Positions 7,288 to 15,097 of a stretch of 35,093 bases of DNA are shown here, in pieces (position 1 is the first letter of the stretch; each line of letters opens with the position of its first letter). Source of the DNA: an uncultured Sphingomonas sp. (GTDB taxonomy: Bacteria; Pseudomonadota; Alphaproteobacteria; Sphingomonadales; Sphingomonadaceae); the NCBI RefSeq assembly GCF_902806285.1, contig NZ_CADCWA010000202.1, forward strand, positions 1-35,093, in the 5' to 3' direction. The position numbers were made by a program, and so were the translations under genes. A model generated the notes under the pieces. It did not search any database. It was given only the letters and a program-made list of their open reading frames with translations, and had not been told where the DNA came from.

Positions 7288-9153
7288 TCAGAGGCGCGAA
7301 CCCGCCAGTTGCTGACGTACGACCCGACTGATGAATGCAAGGTTACCTACCAGATATCGACCGCTTAACCGGCGCGGCTCCTGGACCAGCCGGAACGCCC
7401 ATTCCATCCGCAGCTTGCGTACAGCCTTCGGTGCACGGGGGACACGTTCGGCAAGAAAATCGAACAAGGCGCCAACGCACAACACCGGTCCGGCGATCTG
7501 CCGGTAATGGCGCGCCGCCCAGAGTTCCTGCCGCGGCTGCCCCATTGCCACCAGCACCATGTTCGCTCCCGATTCGCGGATCCTCGCCACCACGGCTTCA
7601 TCCTGCTCTTCCCCGAAGTAACCATGCTGGGTGCCGACCACCTCCACATGGGGGTAGCGGGAGCGGACGGTGGCGGCCGCGGCTTCGGCGACCCCTTCCG
7701 CTGCTCCCAGGAGAAACAGCCGCAATGGCCGGGTCGCAACGGCAAGCAGGTGGGGAACGAAGTCGGTTCCGTTGAGATTCGCGGGAAAACTGTCGCCGAA
7801 CAGCGCACGGCTGGCGATGTCCACCCCGATGCCGTCGTTGAGCACCATCGCCTCCGCCAGCGCCAGGCGGAGCGCCCCGTCCCGGGCTGCAAGGTTGGCG
7901 GTGTGCGCGTTGCAGAAGGCAACCATCAGCGGGCGCGCGGTGCCCGCGGCATCGAGCACCTGGGACGCGGCCGCGGCCTGGTCGAGCACGTCCACCCGGA
8001 CGTGACCGATTCGCCGCCGGCTGCGGCCGAGTACGCGATCGTAGACGTCGTTGAAGGCGCCGATCGCCGCCGACCAGGCGAACGGCTCCACTGCGTCGCG
8101 GACCCGCTGCGGGCCGAACGAGGAGCGGAACGCGTCCAGGGACTGCTCGAATCGGACGTAGCTGTCGCCCCAGCCCGCCGGATCCGTGAAGTCCACCAGC
8201 GTCCCGTACCCGATCCGGCCGAGCGTGTCGCGAAACGGGGGAATATCGCTGAGCAGGGGAAACAGGCCCGCACTTGCCCCCTCCACCGCGGCCAGTCCGA
8301 AGCCTTCGTAGGCGGAAGCGCAGGCATAGGCCGAGCTGCGGCCAATGAGTTGTCGCAGTTGCGCGTCGCTGGGCGTGTCATGCACCTCCACGCGGTCGGA
8401 CAAGCCGAGCGATTCCACCTGCTCCACCAGGGCGCGGGCCGGAACCCCCATGGGCTTGCCGGCAATGATCAGCCGCCACTCCGCACCCCGCGCGGCGAGA
8501 CCGGCGAACCAGTCTATGAGACGGCCCACCTGCTTGTTGGGTGCGAGCCGCCCGAAGTAGATCAGGGTGGAGCCGTTCGGGTCCGCCAGCCCGGCGAACT
8601 TGTCCACGTCCACCGGGTTGGGGATCAGCGACAGGCGATCGCCGGCCACCGGGCGGAAGGTGCGCGCGTCTTCCTCGCTGCAGGCGATCACCGCGCGGTA
8701 ACGGCTGAGGGACAAGCGGGTGACGCTGTTGAAGTAGGCCGTCTTCAGGCCGCGGGCGAAGCTGGTGTGGAAAAAGCCGCCATGGGTGGTGAGCACCATC
8801 GGCTTGCGGTGCAGCGGGGCGGTGGCAGCCAGGTAGTCGCAGAAGAAGTCCACGCCATGGACATGCACCAGGTCGGCGCCGCGCAGCGCGGTCAGAACGG
8901 CCGGAGCAAGGGGGTACCTGCGCGAGCCGTGCCAGCGGATCCGCCTGATCTCCACCCCGCGATGGACCTCGAACGCGGGCAGTTGCCGCTCGCCCGGGTC
9001 GTCGAACACACGGTCAAGGGTGACAACGACGACACGATGCCCCACGGCCAGCTGGTGAACCGCCAGCTGCTCGACGAAATTCTCCAGCCCGCCAATCCCG
9101 GGATGGAACTGACGAACAACGTGAACGATCGTGAGGACGCTTCGGTTTGCCAT
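7288..9153 (-). CDS. Two-domain glycosyltransferase: GT4 (GT-B) fused to a WecG/TagA-type GT26
   Basis: Two sugar transferases are joined in one 621-residue chain. Residues 1-385 are a GT4 enzyme: glycine-rich N-terminal loop HPGIGGLENF, THGGFFH, NPVDVDKF, YFGRLAPNK, and the EX7E motif in AYEGFGLAAVEG (Glu283, Glu291). Residues 390-590 are a GT26 domain: VLNDGIGVDIASR, NGTDF (461-465), FLLGAAEGVAE, GYFG and VAMGQPRQELW (Gln/Arg/Glu about 539-543). Both motif sets look intact, so two consecutive linkages in the EPS repeat unit could be made by one protein. I chose the ATG at 9153 because it begins directly before the first beta strand and follows AGAGGGG. A GTG at 9183 would add ten residues. 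The gene is transcribed away from the export lipoprotein gene. Confidence 0.9.
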   Translation of the reverse strand: MANRSVLTIVHVVRQFHPGIGGLENFVEQLAVHQLAVGHRVVVVTLDRVFDDPGERQLPAFEVHRGVEIRRIRWHGSRRYPLAPAVLTALRGADLVHVHGVDFFCDYLAATAPLHRKPMVLTTHGGFFHTSFARGLKTAYFNSVTRLSLSRYRAVIACSEEDARTFRPVAGDRLSLIPNPVDVDKFAGLADPNGSTLIYFGRLAPNKQVGRLIDWFAGLAARGAEWRLIIAGKPMGVPARALVEQVESLGLSDRVEVHDTPSDAQLRQLIGRSSAYACASAYEGFGLAAVEGASAGLFPLLSDIPPFRDTLGRIGYGTLVDFTDPAGWGDSYVRFEQSLDAFRSSFGPQRVRDAVEPFAWSAAIGAFNDVYDRVLGRSRRRIGHVRVDVLDQAAAASQVLDAAGTARPLMVAFCNAHTANLAARDGALRLALAEAMVLNDGIGVDIASRALFGDSFPANLNGTDFVPHLLAVATRPLRLFLLGAAEGVAEAAAATVRSRYPHVEVVGTQHGYFGEEQDEAVVARIRESGANMVLVAMGQPRQELWAARHYRQIAGPVLCVGALFDFLAERVPRAPKAVRKLRMEWAFRLVQEPRRLSGRYLVGNLAFISRVVRQQLAGSRL

Positions 9154-9447
9154 GACCCCTCTGTTTGCCGCCGCCGGCCTCACGGACCTTTTCCACTACT
9201 CGCTAGCAGCTAAAGGGTTGCTGCGGGCGGCCTGTTTGGCGGCTAGAGGCTCCATGCTGCAAGCCGGTTGTTAGCCTGTCCCGCTTTGAAACGGCCTGTT
9301 GACAGTCCGCTAGACCGTTCACTCCCGTTAAAGGAGCAACCAGTAAGCTTCAACGGCAAGGTTTGACGGACCTTCGTTACGGAGGCATCTCTTTTTGCCT
9401 CGAAGCGTTGTGCCCCAAGCCAGATACCAACCGGCGAGTAGAGAATC
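9154..9447. promoter_or_regulatory. Divergent intergenic region between the glycosyltransferase and export genes
   Basis: This 294-base non-coding stretch separates two divergent EPS genes and so should contain promoters in both directions. A perfect TTGACA hexamer on the plus strand (9299-9304) is a possible -35, but no good -10 stands 16-18 bases after it. A second TTGACG-like box lies near 9362. No clear operator or riboswitch was recognised. Confidence 0.35.
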
Positions 9448-10158
9448 ATGACCCAAGGAATGCGCGCGTTTATCGTCGGGGCAGTAGCAATGGCGGTGTC
9501 CGCTTGCGCCAGCAACCCCGGCCTCGATCCCTCCAGCTCGGCCGTGGCCGTGAGCAGGAGCCTGCCGGCGCCCGATACGACCACCAGCGCGGCCGACTTC
9601 GCCAATTACCGCATCGGGCCGCGCGATGAGCTGATCGTGGAGGTTTTCGGGGCACCGGAGCTGAAGCGCGAAAGCGAAGTGGACGCGTCGGGCAATCTGT
9701 CGCTGCCGCTGGTCGGGACGGTGGTGGCCGGCGGGCGCACGCCCCGCGAAGTCGGGGATGCGATCGCGGCGCAGCTGCGGGGCCGCTACATCCGCGACCC
9801 GCAGGTCACCGTGAACATCAAGAAGGCCAACCCGCAGACCTTCAGCGTCGACGGCGCGGTGCGCGAGCCGGGCGTCTACCCGGTCATCGGCCGCATGACC
9901 TTGCAGCAGGCGATCGCCTCGGCCAAGGGCGCGGACAGCGAACTCGCCAACCTCAACAGTGTGGTGGTGTTCCGCACGGTCAACAACCAGCGCATGGCGG
10001 CGCTGTTCAGCCTCAAGGAGATCCGTGCCGGCCGGCTGAACGATCCGCAGATCTACGGCAACGACGTGATCGTCGTCGGCGAGAATGCGACCCGGCGCTT
10101 CTTCAGGGACCTCAGCCGCTTCCCGAGCCTCGGCTCGTTCATCCCGTTCCTGTACTGA
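9448..10158 (+). CDS. Wza/GelD-type polysaccharide export lipoprotein
   Basis: This is an outer-membrane export protein that forms, or contributes to, the EPS exit channel. The 236-residue precursor has a short signal sequence ending in a lipobox (VSAC, lipid-modified Cys20). A low-complexity Ser/Ala linker follows, then the Poly_export domain: YRIGPRDELIVEVFGAPEL (55-73), the GNLSLPLVGTV block and a region ending RDPQVTVNIK. A SLBB-type domain beginning FSVDGAVREPGVYPV comes next. The C-terminal helix is short, as in sphingan GelD proteins. The start has only a weak ribosome-binding site (agaga). It works with the co-polymerase encoded at 4284-5711, although the two are in different transcription units. 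A strong hairpin follows the stop codon. Confidence 0.92.
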   Translation: MTQGMRAFIVGAVAMAVSACASNPGLDPSSSAVAVSRSLPAPDTTTSAADFANYRIGPRDELIVEVFGAPELKRESEVDASGNLSLPLVGTVVAGGRTPREVGDAIAAQLRGRYIRDPQVTVNIKKANPQTFSVDGAVREPGVYPVIGRMTLQQAIASAKGADSELANLNSVVVFRTVNNQRMAALFSLKEIRAGRLNDPQIYGNDVIVVGENATRRFFRDLSRFPSLGSFIPFLY

Positions 10159-10166
10159 ACTGACGC

Positions 10167-10197
10167 AGGCAGCGGCTGCCCCGGGGCGCCGCTGCCT
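10167..10197 (+). terminator. Strong hairpin after the export gene
   Basis: The arms AGGCAGCGGC (10167-10176) and GCCGCTGCCT (10188-10197) pair perfectly over 10 bp, and the loop itself contains CCCCGGGG. It begins 9 bases after the export-gene stop. There is no T-run, so it is at best an imperfect intrinsic terminator or a 3'-end stabiliser before manC. Confidence 0.5.
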
Positions 10198-10269
10198 CCC
10201 ACCGCGGGGCTGACGCGTTGCACATAATGGGCGTTCCCGCCCTGACACAGATATTCGAGGGGCTGTAGG

Positions 10270-11691
10270 TTGGTCGTTGTTCGTCCAGTGATCATGTCGG
10301 GGGGCTCGGGCACGCGCTTGTGGCCCTTGTCCCGGCAAAGCTTTCCCAAGCAGCTGCTGCCGATCGTCGGCGACCGTTCCATGCTTCAGGAGACCGCGGC
10401 GCGCGTGTCCGGGCCTGGGTTCGCCGCCCCGATCGTGGTGGCGGGCGAGGACCACCGCTTCTTCATCAAGCGTCAACTGGAGGACGCGGGCTTGGCGGCC
10501 GAAGCCATCCTGCTGGAGCCTGGTCAGCGCAACACCGCCGCCGCCGCGGCCCTGGCGGCCGAATGGAGCATGGCCAATGGGCAGGAGGGCGAGGTCCTGC
10601 TGCTGATGCCGTCGGATCACATCATCCGCGATCGCCACGCATTTGTGGACGCGGTCCGCCGTGCCGCGCCGCATGCGGGGGAGGCGATCATCACCTTTGG
10701 CGCGCGGCCGGACGAACCCAGCACCCAATATGGCTACATCCAGGTGGGCGAGCCCGTCGACGGCGAGGCCCGGGTGCGCCGGATCGTCCGCTTCGTCGAA
10801 AAGCCGGAGCGGCGGACCGCGGAGGAATATGCCGCCAGCGGCGAGTATCTGTGGAACGCCGGGATCTTCCTGTTCAGCGCCCAGAGCTATCTCCAGGAAC
10901 TCGACCGGCGGCTGCCCGACACCCGTGCGGCGATCGCCGAGGCCATGAAGGCGAGCAGTTCGGACGGCACGTTCATCCGGCCCGAGCCCGCCGCGTTCCT
11001 CCGTGCCGAAAACATCTCCATCGACCATGGGGTGATGGAGCATACGGAGCTCGGCCTCATCGTGCCGGTGGAGATGGACTGGTCGGACCTGGGCTCCTGG
11101 TCGGCGGTCTGGAAGGCCTCGCCCAAGGACGGGGCCAACAATGCGGTGCAAGGCGATGTGCTGACCCTGGACACCCGCAATTCGCTGGTCCGCAGCGACG
11201 GGCGGGCAACGGTCACGACCATCGGGCTGGAGGACACGGCCGTGGTGGCCATGCGCGATGCCATCCTTGTTGCCCCGCTTTCGCGGGCGGACGAGGTCAA
11301 GCAGATCGTGCAGCGGATGGAAAAGGAGGGCCGCGACAGCGCGACCACTCCGTCAAAGGTCGCCCGGCCCTGGGGCTCCTACGAGAGCCTCGACCAGGGC
11401 GCCCGCTTTCAGATCAAGCACATCGTCGTGCAACCGGGCGAGCAGCTGTCATTGCAGATGCACTATCATCGTTCCGAGCACTGGATCGTCGTCAAGGGTA
11501 CCGCCGAAGTGACGGTCGGCGACAAGGTATCGTTGCTGCAGGAGAACCAGTCCACCTACATTCCGGCGGGAACCACCCATCGCCTTGCCAACCCGGGCAA
11601 GGTGCCGCTGGAGATGGTGGAAGTGCAGTGCGGACCGTACCTTGGCGAGGACGACATCGTCCGCTTCAATGACGAATATGGTCGCGCCTAG
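10270..11691 (+). CDS. manC: Mannose-1-phosphate guanylyltransferase / mannose-6-phosphate isomerase (bifunctional)
   Basis: This cytoplasmic enzyme makes GDP-mannose, the precursor of mannosyl and GDP-6-deoxyhexose residues in EPS. The N-terminal nucleotidyltransferase has the signature SGGSGTRLWPLSR (10-22), then FPKQLL and a sugar-binding FVEKP. NAGIFLF and DWSDLGSW follow. The C-terminal cupin isomerase domain (about 365-473) carries QPGEQLSLQMHYHRSEHWIVV-type metal ligands, seen in two pieces, then AGTTHRLANPG. The length (473) fits the ManC/AlgA/XanB family. The start appears to be TTG at 10270: the frame is closed by TGA at 10243, and the next ATG (10294) would cut into the nucleotide-binding loop. 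GAGGGG lies 9 bases upstream. Its presence suggests a mannose- or GDP-sugar-containing polymer. Confidence 0.94.
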   Translation: MVVVRPVIMSGGSGTRLWPLSRQSFPKQLLPIVGDRSMLQETAARVSGPGFAAPIVVAGEDHRFFIKRQLEDAGLAAEAILLEPGQRNTAAAAALAAEWSMANGQEGEVLLLMPSDHIIRDRHAFVDAVRRAAPHAGEAIITFGARPDEPSTQYGYIQVGEPVDGEARVRRIVRFVEKPERRTAEEYAASGEYLWNAGIFLFSAQSYLQELDRRLPDTRAAIAEAMKASSSDGTFIRPEPAAFLRAENISIDHGVMEHTELGLIVPVEMDWSDLGSWSAVWKASPKDGANNAVQGDVLTLDTRNSLVRSDGRATVTTIGLEDTAVVAMRDAILVAPLSRADEVKQIVQRMEKEGRDSATTPSKVARPWGSYESLDQGARFQIKHIVVQPGEQLSLQMHYHRSEHWIVVKGTAEVTVGDKVSLLQENQSTYIPAGTTHRLANPGKVPLEMVEVQCGPYLGEDDIVRFNDEYGRA

Positions 11692-11772
11692 GCCGTGTCG
11701 CCCGGCTGGTTCTGTCCCGAACTAGGACGGGAAAGCCACACGAGGCGCAATAGATTCGAATGTGCAACAAAG

Positions 11773-11802
11773 TTGAGGCGAAGTCGTTTACAACGTGTAA
11801 AC
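11773..11802 (+). promoter_or_regulatory. Candidate promoter with a palindromic operator upstream of the PEP-CTERM gene
   Basis: A perfect interrupted palindrome, GTTTACA-ACG-TGTAAAC (11786-11802), is AT-rich within GC-rich DNA. It covers the -10-like TGTAAA (11796-11801) of a possible promoter whose -35-like TTGAGG (11773-11778) stands exactly 17 bases away. An operator over the -10 box would suit a dimeric repressor. No cognate regulator gene lies next to it. A smaller TGACT-N5-AGTCA repeat follows at 11817-11831. Confidence 0.5.
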
Positions 11803-11847
11803 TTTACCGAGTCGCATGACTCAGCAAGTCAGAAGAGTGAGGGACGC

Positions 11848-12489
11848 ATGAAGCTGAACAGGGGCGTGACCTTCCTGGTCGTAGCGGCGGTCGGAGCCGG
11901 AGTTGTGGCGGGCGCGTCGGCGATTTCGCCGGACGTGCGGGCGACCATCGCGGGCGCAAGTCCCGATCTGCTGACGGTGATGCGCGCCCGGTCGCCGGGC
12001 GAGCGGCCCGCGGGTGCGGAAACGACCAAGCAGGCGGCACGGATCGCGCCGGTTGCCGCGGTTGTGCCGGCGGCGGCTCCGGTGGCGGCGGCCGCGCCCG
12101 TGGCTGCGGCCGCTCCGGTCGCGGCTGCTCCCGCCGTTGTTCCGGCGGTTGTGGCGCCCATTGCGGCGGCTCCCGTGGCCGTGATTCCCCCGGCCGCGGC
12201 GGCAGCCGTGCCGGCCGCCGTGCTCGCCGCGCCCGCCGTGCTGGGAGCGGCCGGTCCGGGGCTCGGGGCTGCCGGGGTGCTGCTTCCCGTTGCCGGACTT
12301 GCCGCGATCGGCGGCGGCGGCGGTGGCGGGGTGACCATCGCTCCCGCACCCGCGCCGCCCATTCCGGAGCCTGCCACCTGGCTGATGATGATCACCGGCA
12401 TCGGCTTCCTTGGGGCAACGCTGCGTCGCCGCCGCGCGCGTCTGGGCGCAACGCCCGGCCGTACGCAGGCCCTCGCCAACGCGCGCTGA
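11848..12489 (+). CDS. PEP-CTERM protein, Ala/Val/Pro-rich surface protein (probable exosortase V substrate)
   Basis: This 213-residue secreted protein has an N-terminal signal sequence (basic MKLNRG, hydrophobic 8-25, AxA-like cleavage near 25). A low-complexity region (67-150) is built of APVAA-like repeats and followed by a polyglycine run (165-171). The C-terminal sorting signal has PEPATW (173-178), a hydrophobic helix containing MMITGIGFLGA, and the basic stop RRRR (193-196). A further 17 residues follow. The frame is open upstream to 11695, but the ATG at 11848 is preceded by GAGGGA at good spacing and begins exactly at the signal peptide. Exosortases cleave such tails and may link the protein to the cell surface or EPS. 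The exosortase gene two genes downstream makes this its likely local substrate. Confidence 0.88.
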   Translation: MKLNRGVTFLVVAAVGAGVVAGASAISPDVRATIAGASPDLLTVMRARSPGERPAGAETTKQAARIAPVAAVVPAAAPVAAAAPVAAAAPVAAAPAVVPAVVAPIAAAPVAVIPPAAAAAVPAAVLAAPAVLGAAGPGLGAAGVLLPVAGLAAIGGGGGGGVTIAPAPAPPIPEPATWLMMITGIGFLGATLRRRRARLGATPGRTQALANAR

Positions 12490-12539
12490 GTTCAGGCTGC
12501 CGTGCGTTGGGCGGCAGCTCGGGTAGCGGTGACCCTTCC

Positions 12540-13259
12540 ATGGTGAGAGCCGCTTCCCAAGTCACCCGTAGCTCGGTGACCCGCCTGGCGCTGTTGGCCG
12601 GCCTGGCGCTACTGTCGGGGGCCTGCCGCGACTATACGGACATGCCGCTGACCGAGGAGATGTTCGGTTCGGACGAGATCGTCCAGGCCGAAGGGCTGCA
12701 CGATCCCGCGTTCGCCACCGACGGTCCCCGCGTCCGCTTCCAGCCGGCCCAGCTTCCCGTGATCAGCCTCGCGCCTGGCCAGGAGCGTGCGATCGGGAGC
12801 GTGCTGAACGTGCCGGAGGCCATGCGCTACGGCGAACATGTCTGGAACGACGAGGGCGTTCCGCCCGGCAAGCCCTGGATACTGGTCGACCTCAAGGCCC
12901 AGACCCTGTCGGTGTTCCGCGGCCGCGACGAGATTGGAACTGCCGTAACCCTCTACGGGGTCGACGAAAAGCCGACCCCCACCGGCCGCTTCACCGTTCT
13001 CGCCAAGATGAAGGACCATCGCTCCAGCCTGTACGACGCCCCGATGCCCTATACGCTCCGGCTCACCGGCGATGGCATCGCCATCCATGGCAGCGACGTG
13101 CGCGACGGTGCCGGAACCCATGGCTGCCTTGGGATCCCGCTGGAGTTCGCGAGCCTCCTGTTCCAGCAGGTGCCGGTCGGCAGCGAGGTCGTGATCCTGC
13201 GGGACGCGTCCGCCAGCATGAAGTCGCGCGTCCGGGCCGCACCTGGTGCACTCAGCTGA
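12540..13259 (+). CDS. L,D-transpeptidase (YkuD domain) lipoprotein
   Basis: This periplasmic Cys transpeptidase belongs to the family that cross-links peptidoglycan or attaches proteins to it. The 239-residue precursor has a lipoprotein signal peptide (LALLAGLALLSGAC, Cys29). The YkuD domain starts near WILVDLKAQTLSVFRG (113-128) and passes through PTPTGRFTVL. It ends with the active-site region: His183 in AIHGS and His194-Gly-Cys196 in THGCLGIP. The catalytic Cys is present, but the Arg or Asn usually found shortly after HGC is replaced by Gly-Ile-Pro. The frame is open to a TTG at 12507. The ATG at 12540 fits the signal peptide better. It overlaps the exosortase gene by 14 bases, which suggests joint expression with the sorting system. 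Confidence 0.87.
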   Translation: MVRAASQVTRSSVTRLALLAGLALLSGACRDYTDMPLTEEMFGSDEIVQAEGLHDPAFATDGPRVRFQPAQLPVISLAPGQERAIGSVLNVPEAMRYGEHVWNDEGVPPGKPWILVDLKAQTLSVFRGRDEIGTAVTLYGVDEKPTPTGRFTVLAKMKDHRSSLYDAPMPYTLRLTGDGIAIHGSDVRDGAGTHGCLGIPLEFASLLFQQVPVGSEVVILRDASASMKSRVRAAPGALS

Positions 13260-14142
13260 TCTTGCCGGCGGCCCGCGTGGGGTCGCGACCCTTCGCAAGG
13301 CCGACCTGTCGTCCATCAACTGGAAGACGGCGGTCCTGCTCCTGGGCGTCGCTTCGCTCGTCATTCCAACCCTGCTGTCCCTGGCGACCCGGCATTGGAG
13401 CATCAGCAGCGGCGCGCATGGGCCGCTGATCCTGGTTTCCGGGACGTGGCTCCTCTGGCGCGAGCGGGAGGGGCTGCACTTCCGGCCCGGCAGCATCTCG
13501 GGCGGCTGGCTGCTCCTGCTCCTTCCGCTTCTCCTCCTTTACGCCTTCGGCCGTGGCTTCCAGCTGTTGGGCACCGAGAGTGCCGCGCTTTACGGCATGC
13601 TCCTGCTGCTCGGCTTCTATTATTGGGGGCCCGCCGCGATGCGGCGGATGTGGTTCGCGATCCTGTACCTCGCCTTTCTCGTCAAGCCGCCTTACGGCGT
13701 GGTGGCCGAGCTGACGCAGCCGCTGAAGATCGCCATCTCCGAGCTGTCGGTGGGCCTGCTGCACCTGCTCGGTTACCCGGTGGGACAATCGGGCGTGCTC
13801 ATCCAGATCGCGCAGTATGAGCTGATGGTGGAGCAAGCCTGCGCCGGCCTGTCTTCACTGGTGACCCTGTTCGCCCTGGGCCTGCTCTACATCCACCTGA
13901 CCAAGCCGCCGGGGCGGATGCATGCGGTCCTGCTGCTGATCGCGATCGTGCCGATCGCCATGATCGCCAATCTCCTGCGCGTGATCCTGATCGTCCTCTT
14001 GACCTATCATGCCGGCGACTCCGTTGGGCAAGGTCTGGCGCACGATGCCGCGGGCATCGTCACCTTCAGCCTCTCCATGCTCGGCATGTTCCTGTTCGAC
14101 CGCCTGCTCGACCGCTTCTCCGGCAGGAACGCGGCGCGGTGA
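13246..14142 (+). CDS. xrtV: Exosortase, V-type (XrtV)
   Basis: This integral-membrane Cys transpeptidase or protease processes PEP-CTERM sorting signals at the inner membrane. The 298-residue protein has about eight hydrophobic helices. The conserved triad is visible: Cys199 in EQACAGLSSL, Arg245 in NLLRVILIV and His266 in GLAHDAAG. The start is a GTG at 13246 inside the end of the transpeptidase gene; no better start codon lies before the first helix. It overlaps epsI by 4 bases (GTGA). The assignment to the V type rests on the sphingomonad setting, the adjacent EpsI and the small two-helix accessory protein. I am sure of the exosortase fold and less sure of the subtype. Confidence 0.88.
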   Translation: MHSADLAGGPRGVATLRKADLSSINWKTAVLLLGVASLVIPTLLSLATRHWSISSGAHGPLILVSGTWLLWREREGLHFRPGSISGGWLLLLLPLLLLYAFGRGFQLLGTESAALYGMLLLLGFYYWGPAAMRRMWFAILYLAFLVKPPYGVVAELTQPLKIAISELSVGLLHLLGYPVGQSGVLIQIAQYELMVEQACAGLSSLVTLFALGLLYIHLTKPPGRMHAVLLLIAIVPIAMIANLLRVILIVLLTYHAGDSVGQGLAHDAAGIVTFSLSMLGMFLFDRLLDRFSGRNAAR

Positions 14143-14846
14143 CGGGCATCCTCGGCCAGGCTCCGTCGGGTGCGGACGGGCGGAAGGGCGCGACGCGGCG
14201 TGAGGTCCTGGTCGGCGGGGGGTTGCTGGCAACCGCGCTTGCTTCCGGGTTGCTGGCCCGGAATGCCGCGCTTGCCGACCCGACGATCGACCGGGAACTG
14301 CATATCCCGGATACCGTCGGGCGCTGGTCCCGCTCGGCCGACGAAGGCATCCTCATCCCCCGGGCGGAGGAGGACGAGCAGCTCTACGACCAGGTGGTCA
14401 CCGGCTATTACACCAGCGACTCGGCGCCGAGCGTCCTGCTCCTGATCGCCTACGGCAGCGCGCAAACCGGGACGACCCAGCTGCATCGCCCCGAAGTCTG
14501 CTATCCTGCCGCCGGATTCAGGGTGCGGGAGTTGCCCGACGTGTCCTTGCAGCTCCGCGGCCGGTCGATCGGGGCGCGCACGATGACCGCCGTCGCGACT
14601 CGCCGGGTCGAACAAATCCTCTACTGGAGCCGGGTCGGACGGGACTTCCCGACCAGCACCAACGACCAGCGTTGGTCGGTCCTCCGCCAGACCTTCCAGG
14701 GCCTGGTTCCGGACGGTGCCCTGGTGCGCCTGTCGATCATCGATCCCGACCGACCAGCGGCGATCGCGCTGCTGGCGGGGTTCGCCGCGGCGCTCGTCGA
14801 GGCGAGCCCGCCCGGCATGCGGCACCTCCTGACCGGGCCGGCCTAA
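14139..14846 (+). CDS. epsI: EpsI-family exosortase-associated protein
   Basis: This 235-residue protein belongs to the EpsI family (formerly DUF3485), which is encoded beside, or fused to, exosortases in EPS loci. Its biochemical role is unknown; it is exported or anchored in the periplasm. The N-terminus has a twin-arginine-like TRREVLVGGGLLATALASG (19-37). The core has ILIPRAEEDEQLYDQVVTGYY and the family hallmark TQLHRPEVCYPAAGF with Cys121, and it ends in a basic and hydrophobic C-terminus. The GTG start lies in the exosortase stop (4-base overlap), so the two are translationally coupled. Its stop overlaps by 3 bases the stop of the small gene on the other strand. Confidence 0.88.
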   Translation: MTGILGQAPSGADGRKGATRREVLVGGGLLATALASGLLARNAALADPTIDRELHIPDTVGRWSRSADEGILIPRAEEDEQLYDQVVTGYYTSDSAPSVLLLIAYGSAQTGTTQLHRPEVCYPAAGFRVRELPDVSLQLRGRSIGARTMTAVATRRVEQILYWSRVGRDFPTSTNDQRWSVLRQTFQGLVPDGALVRLSIIDPDRPAAIALLAGFAAALVEASPPGMRHLLTGPA

Positions 14847-15097
14847 TGTTCGGGGGGAGAGCGGCGGAAGGGCCCGAACACGTAGCAGATGTAGCCGAGC
14901 GTCAGGGCGATCACCGCGACCGCCGCGAGATCCCATCCCTCATTGCCGAGCCAATTGGCACCCGCGCAGCCGACCGAGGGCGGCAGATACTGCCAGATGC
15001 TGTCGTCGCTGCCCTCCGGCCGGGCGGACTCGGACAGGAATTTCGTTACCAGTCCGGCGAAGATCAGAACGGTTATCCAGTCGTACGCTGTCTCCAT
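14843..15097 (-). CDS. Small two-helix membrane protein, probable XrtV accessory protein
   Basis: The 84-residue protein has two hydrophobic helices (about 5-20 and 56-74) separated by a polar loop containing SDDSIWQYLPPSVGCAG and ending in a basic tail (RRSPPEH). From memory it matches the small accessory proteins annotated in exosortase V loci; I could not check this. Its frame extends to 15373, but the ATG at 15097 starts exactly at the first helix and is preceded by AGGAG, although only 2 bases away. It lies antisense to its neighbours and fills the gap between epsI and epsD completely. Its stop shares CTAA with epsI, and its start shares the palindrome CATG with epsD. Its promoter must therefore lie inside the epsD coding sequence. 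Confidence 0.75.
   Translation of the reverse strand: METAYDWITVLIFAGLVTKFLSESARPEGSDDSIWQYLPPSVGCAGANWLGNEGWDLAAVAVIALTLGYICYVFGPFRRSPPEH

Noticed and set aside
9328-11151. A 607-codon minus-strand frame opposite the export and manC genes
   Set aside because: Both plus-strand genes have full family motifs; the antisense product has none.
11695-11847. N-terminal extension of the PEP-CTERM gene to 11695
   Set aside because: The extension runs through the promoter/operator region and would place 51 polar residues before the signal peptide; the ATG at 11848 has a good ribosome-binding site.
14943-15095. N-terminal extension of epsD to 14943
   Set aside because: It is antisense to the small accessory gene and would put a signal peptide far from the N-terminus.
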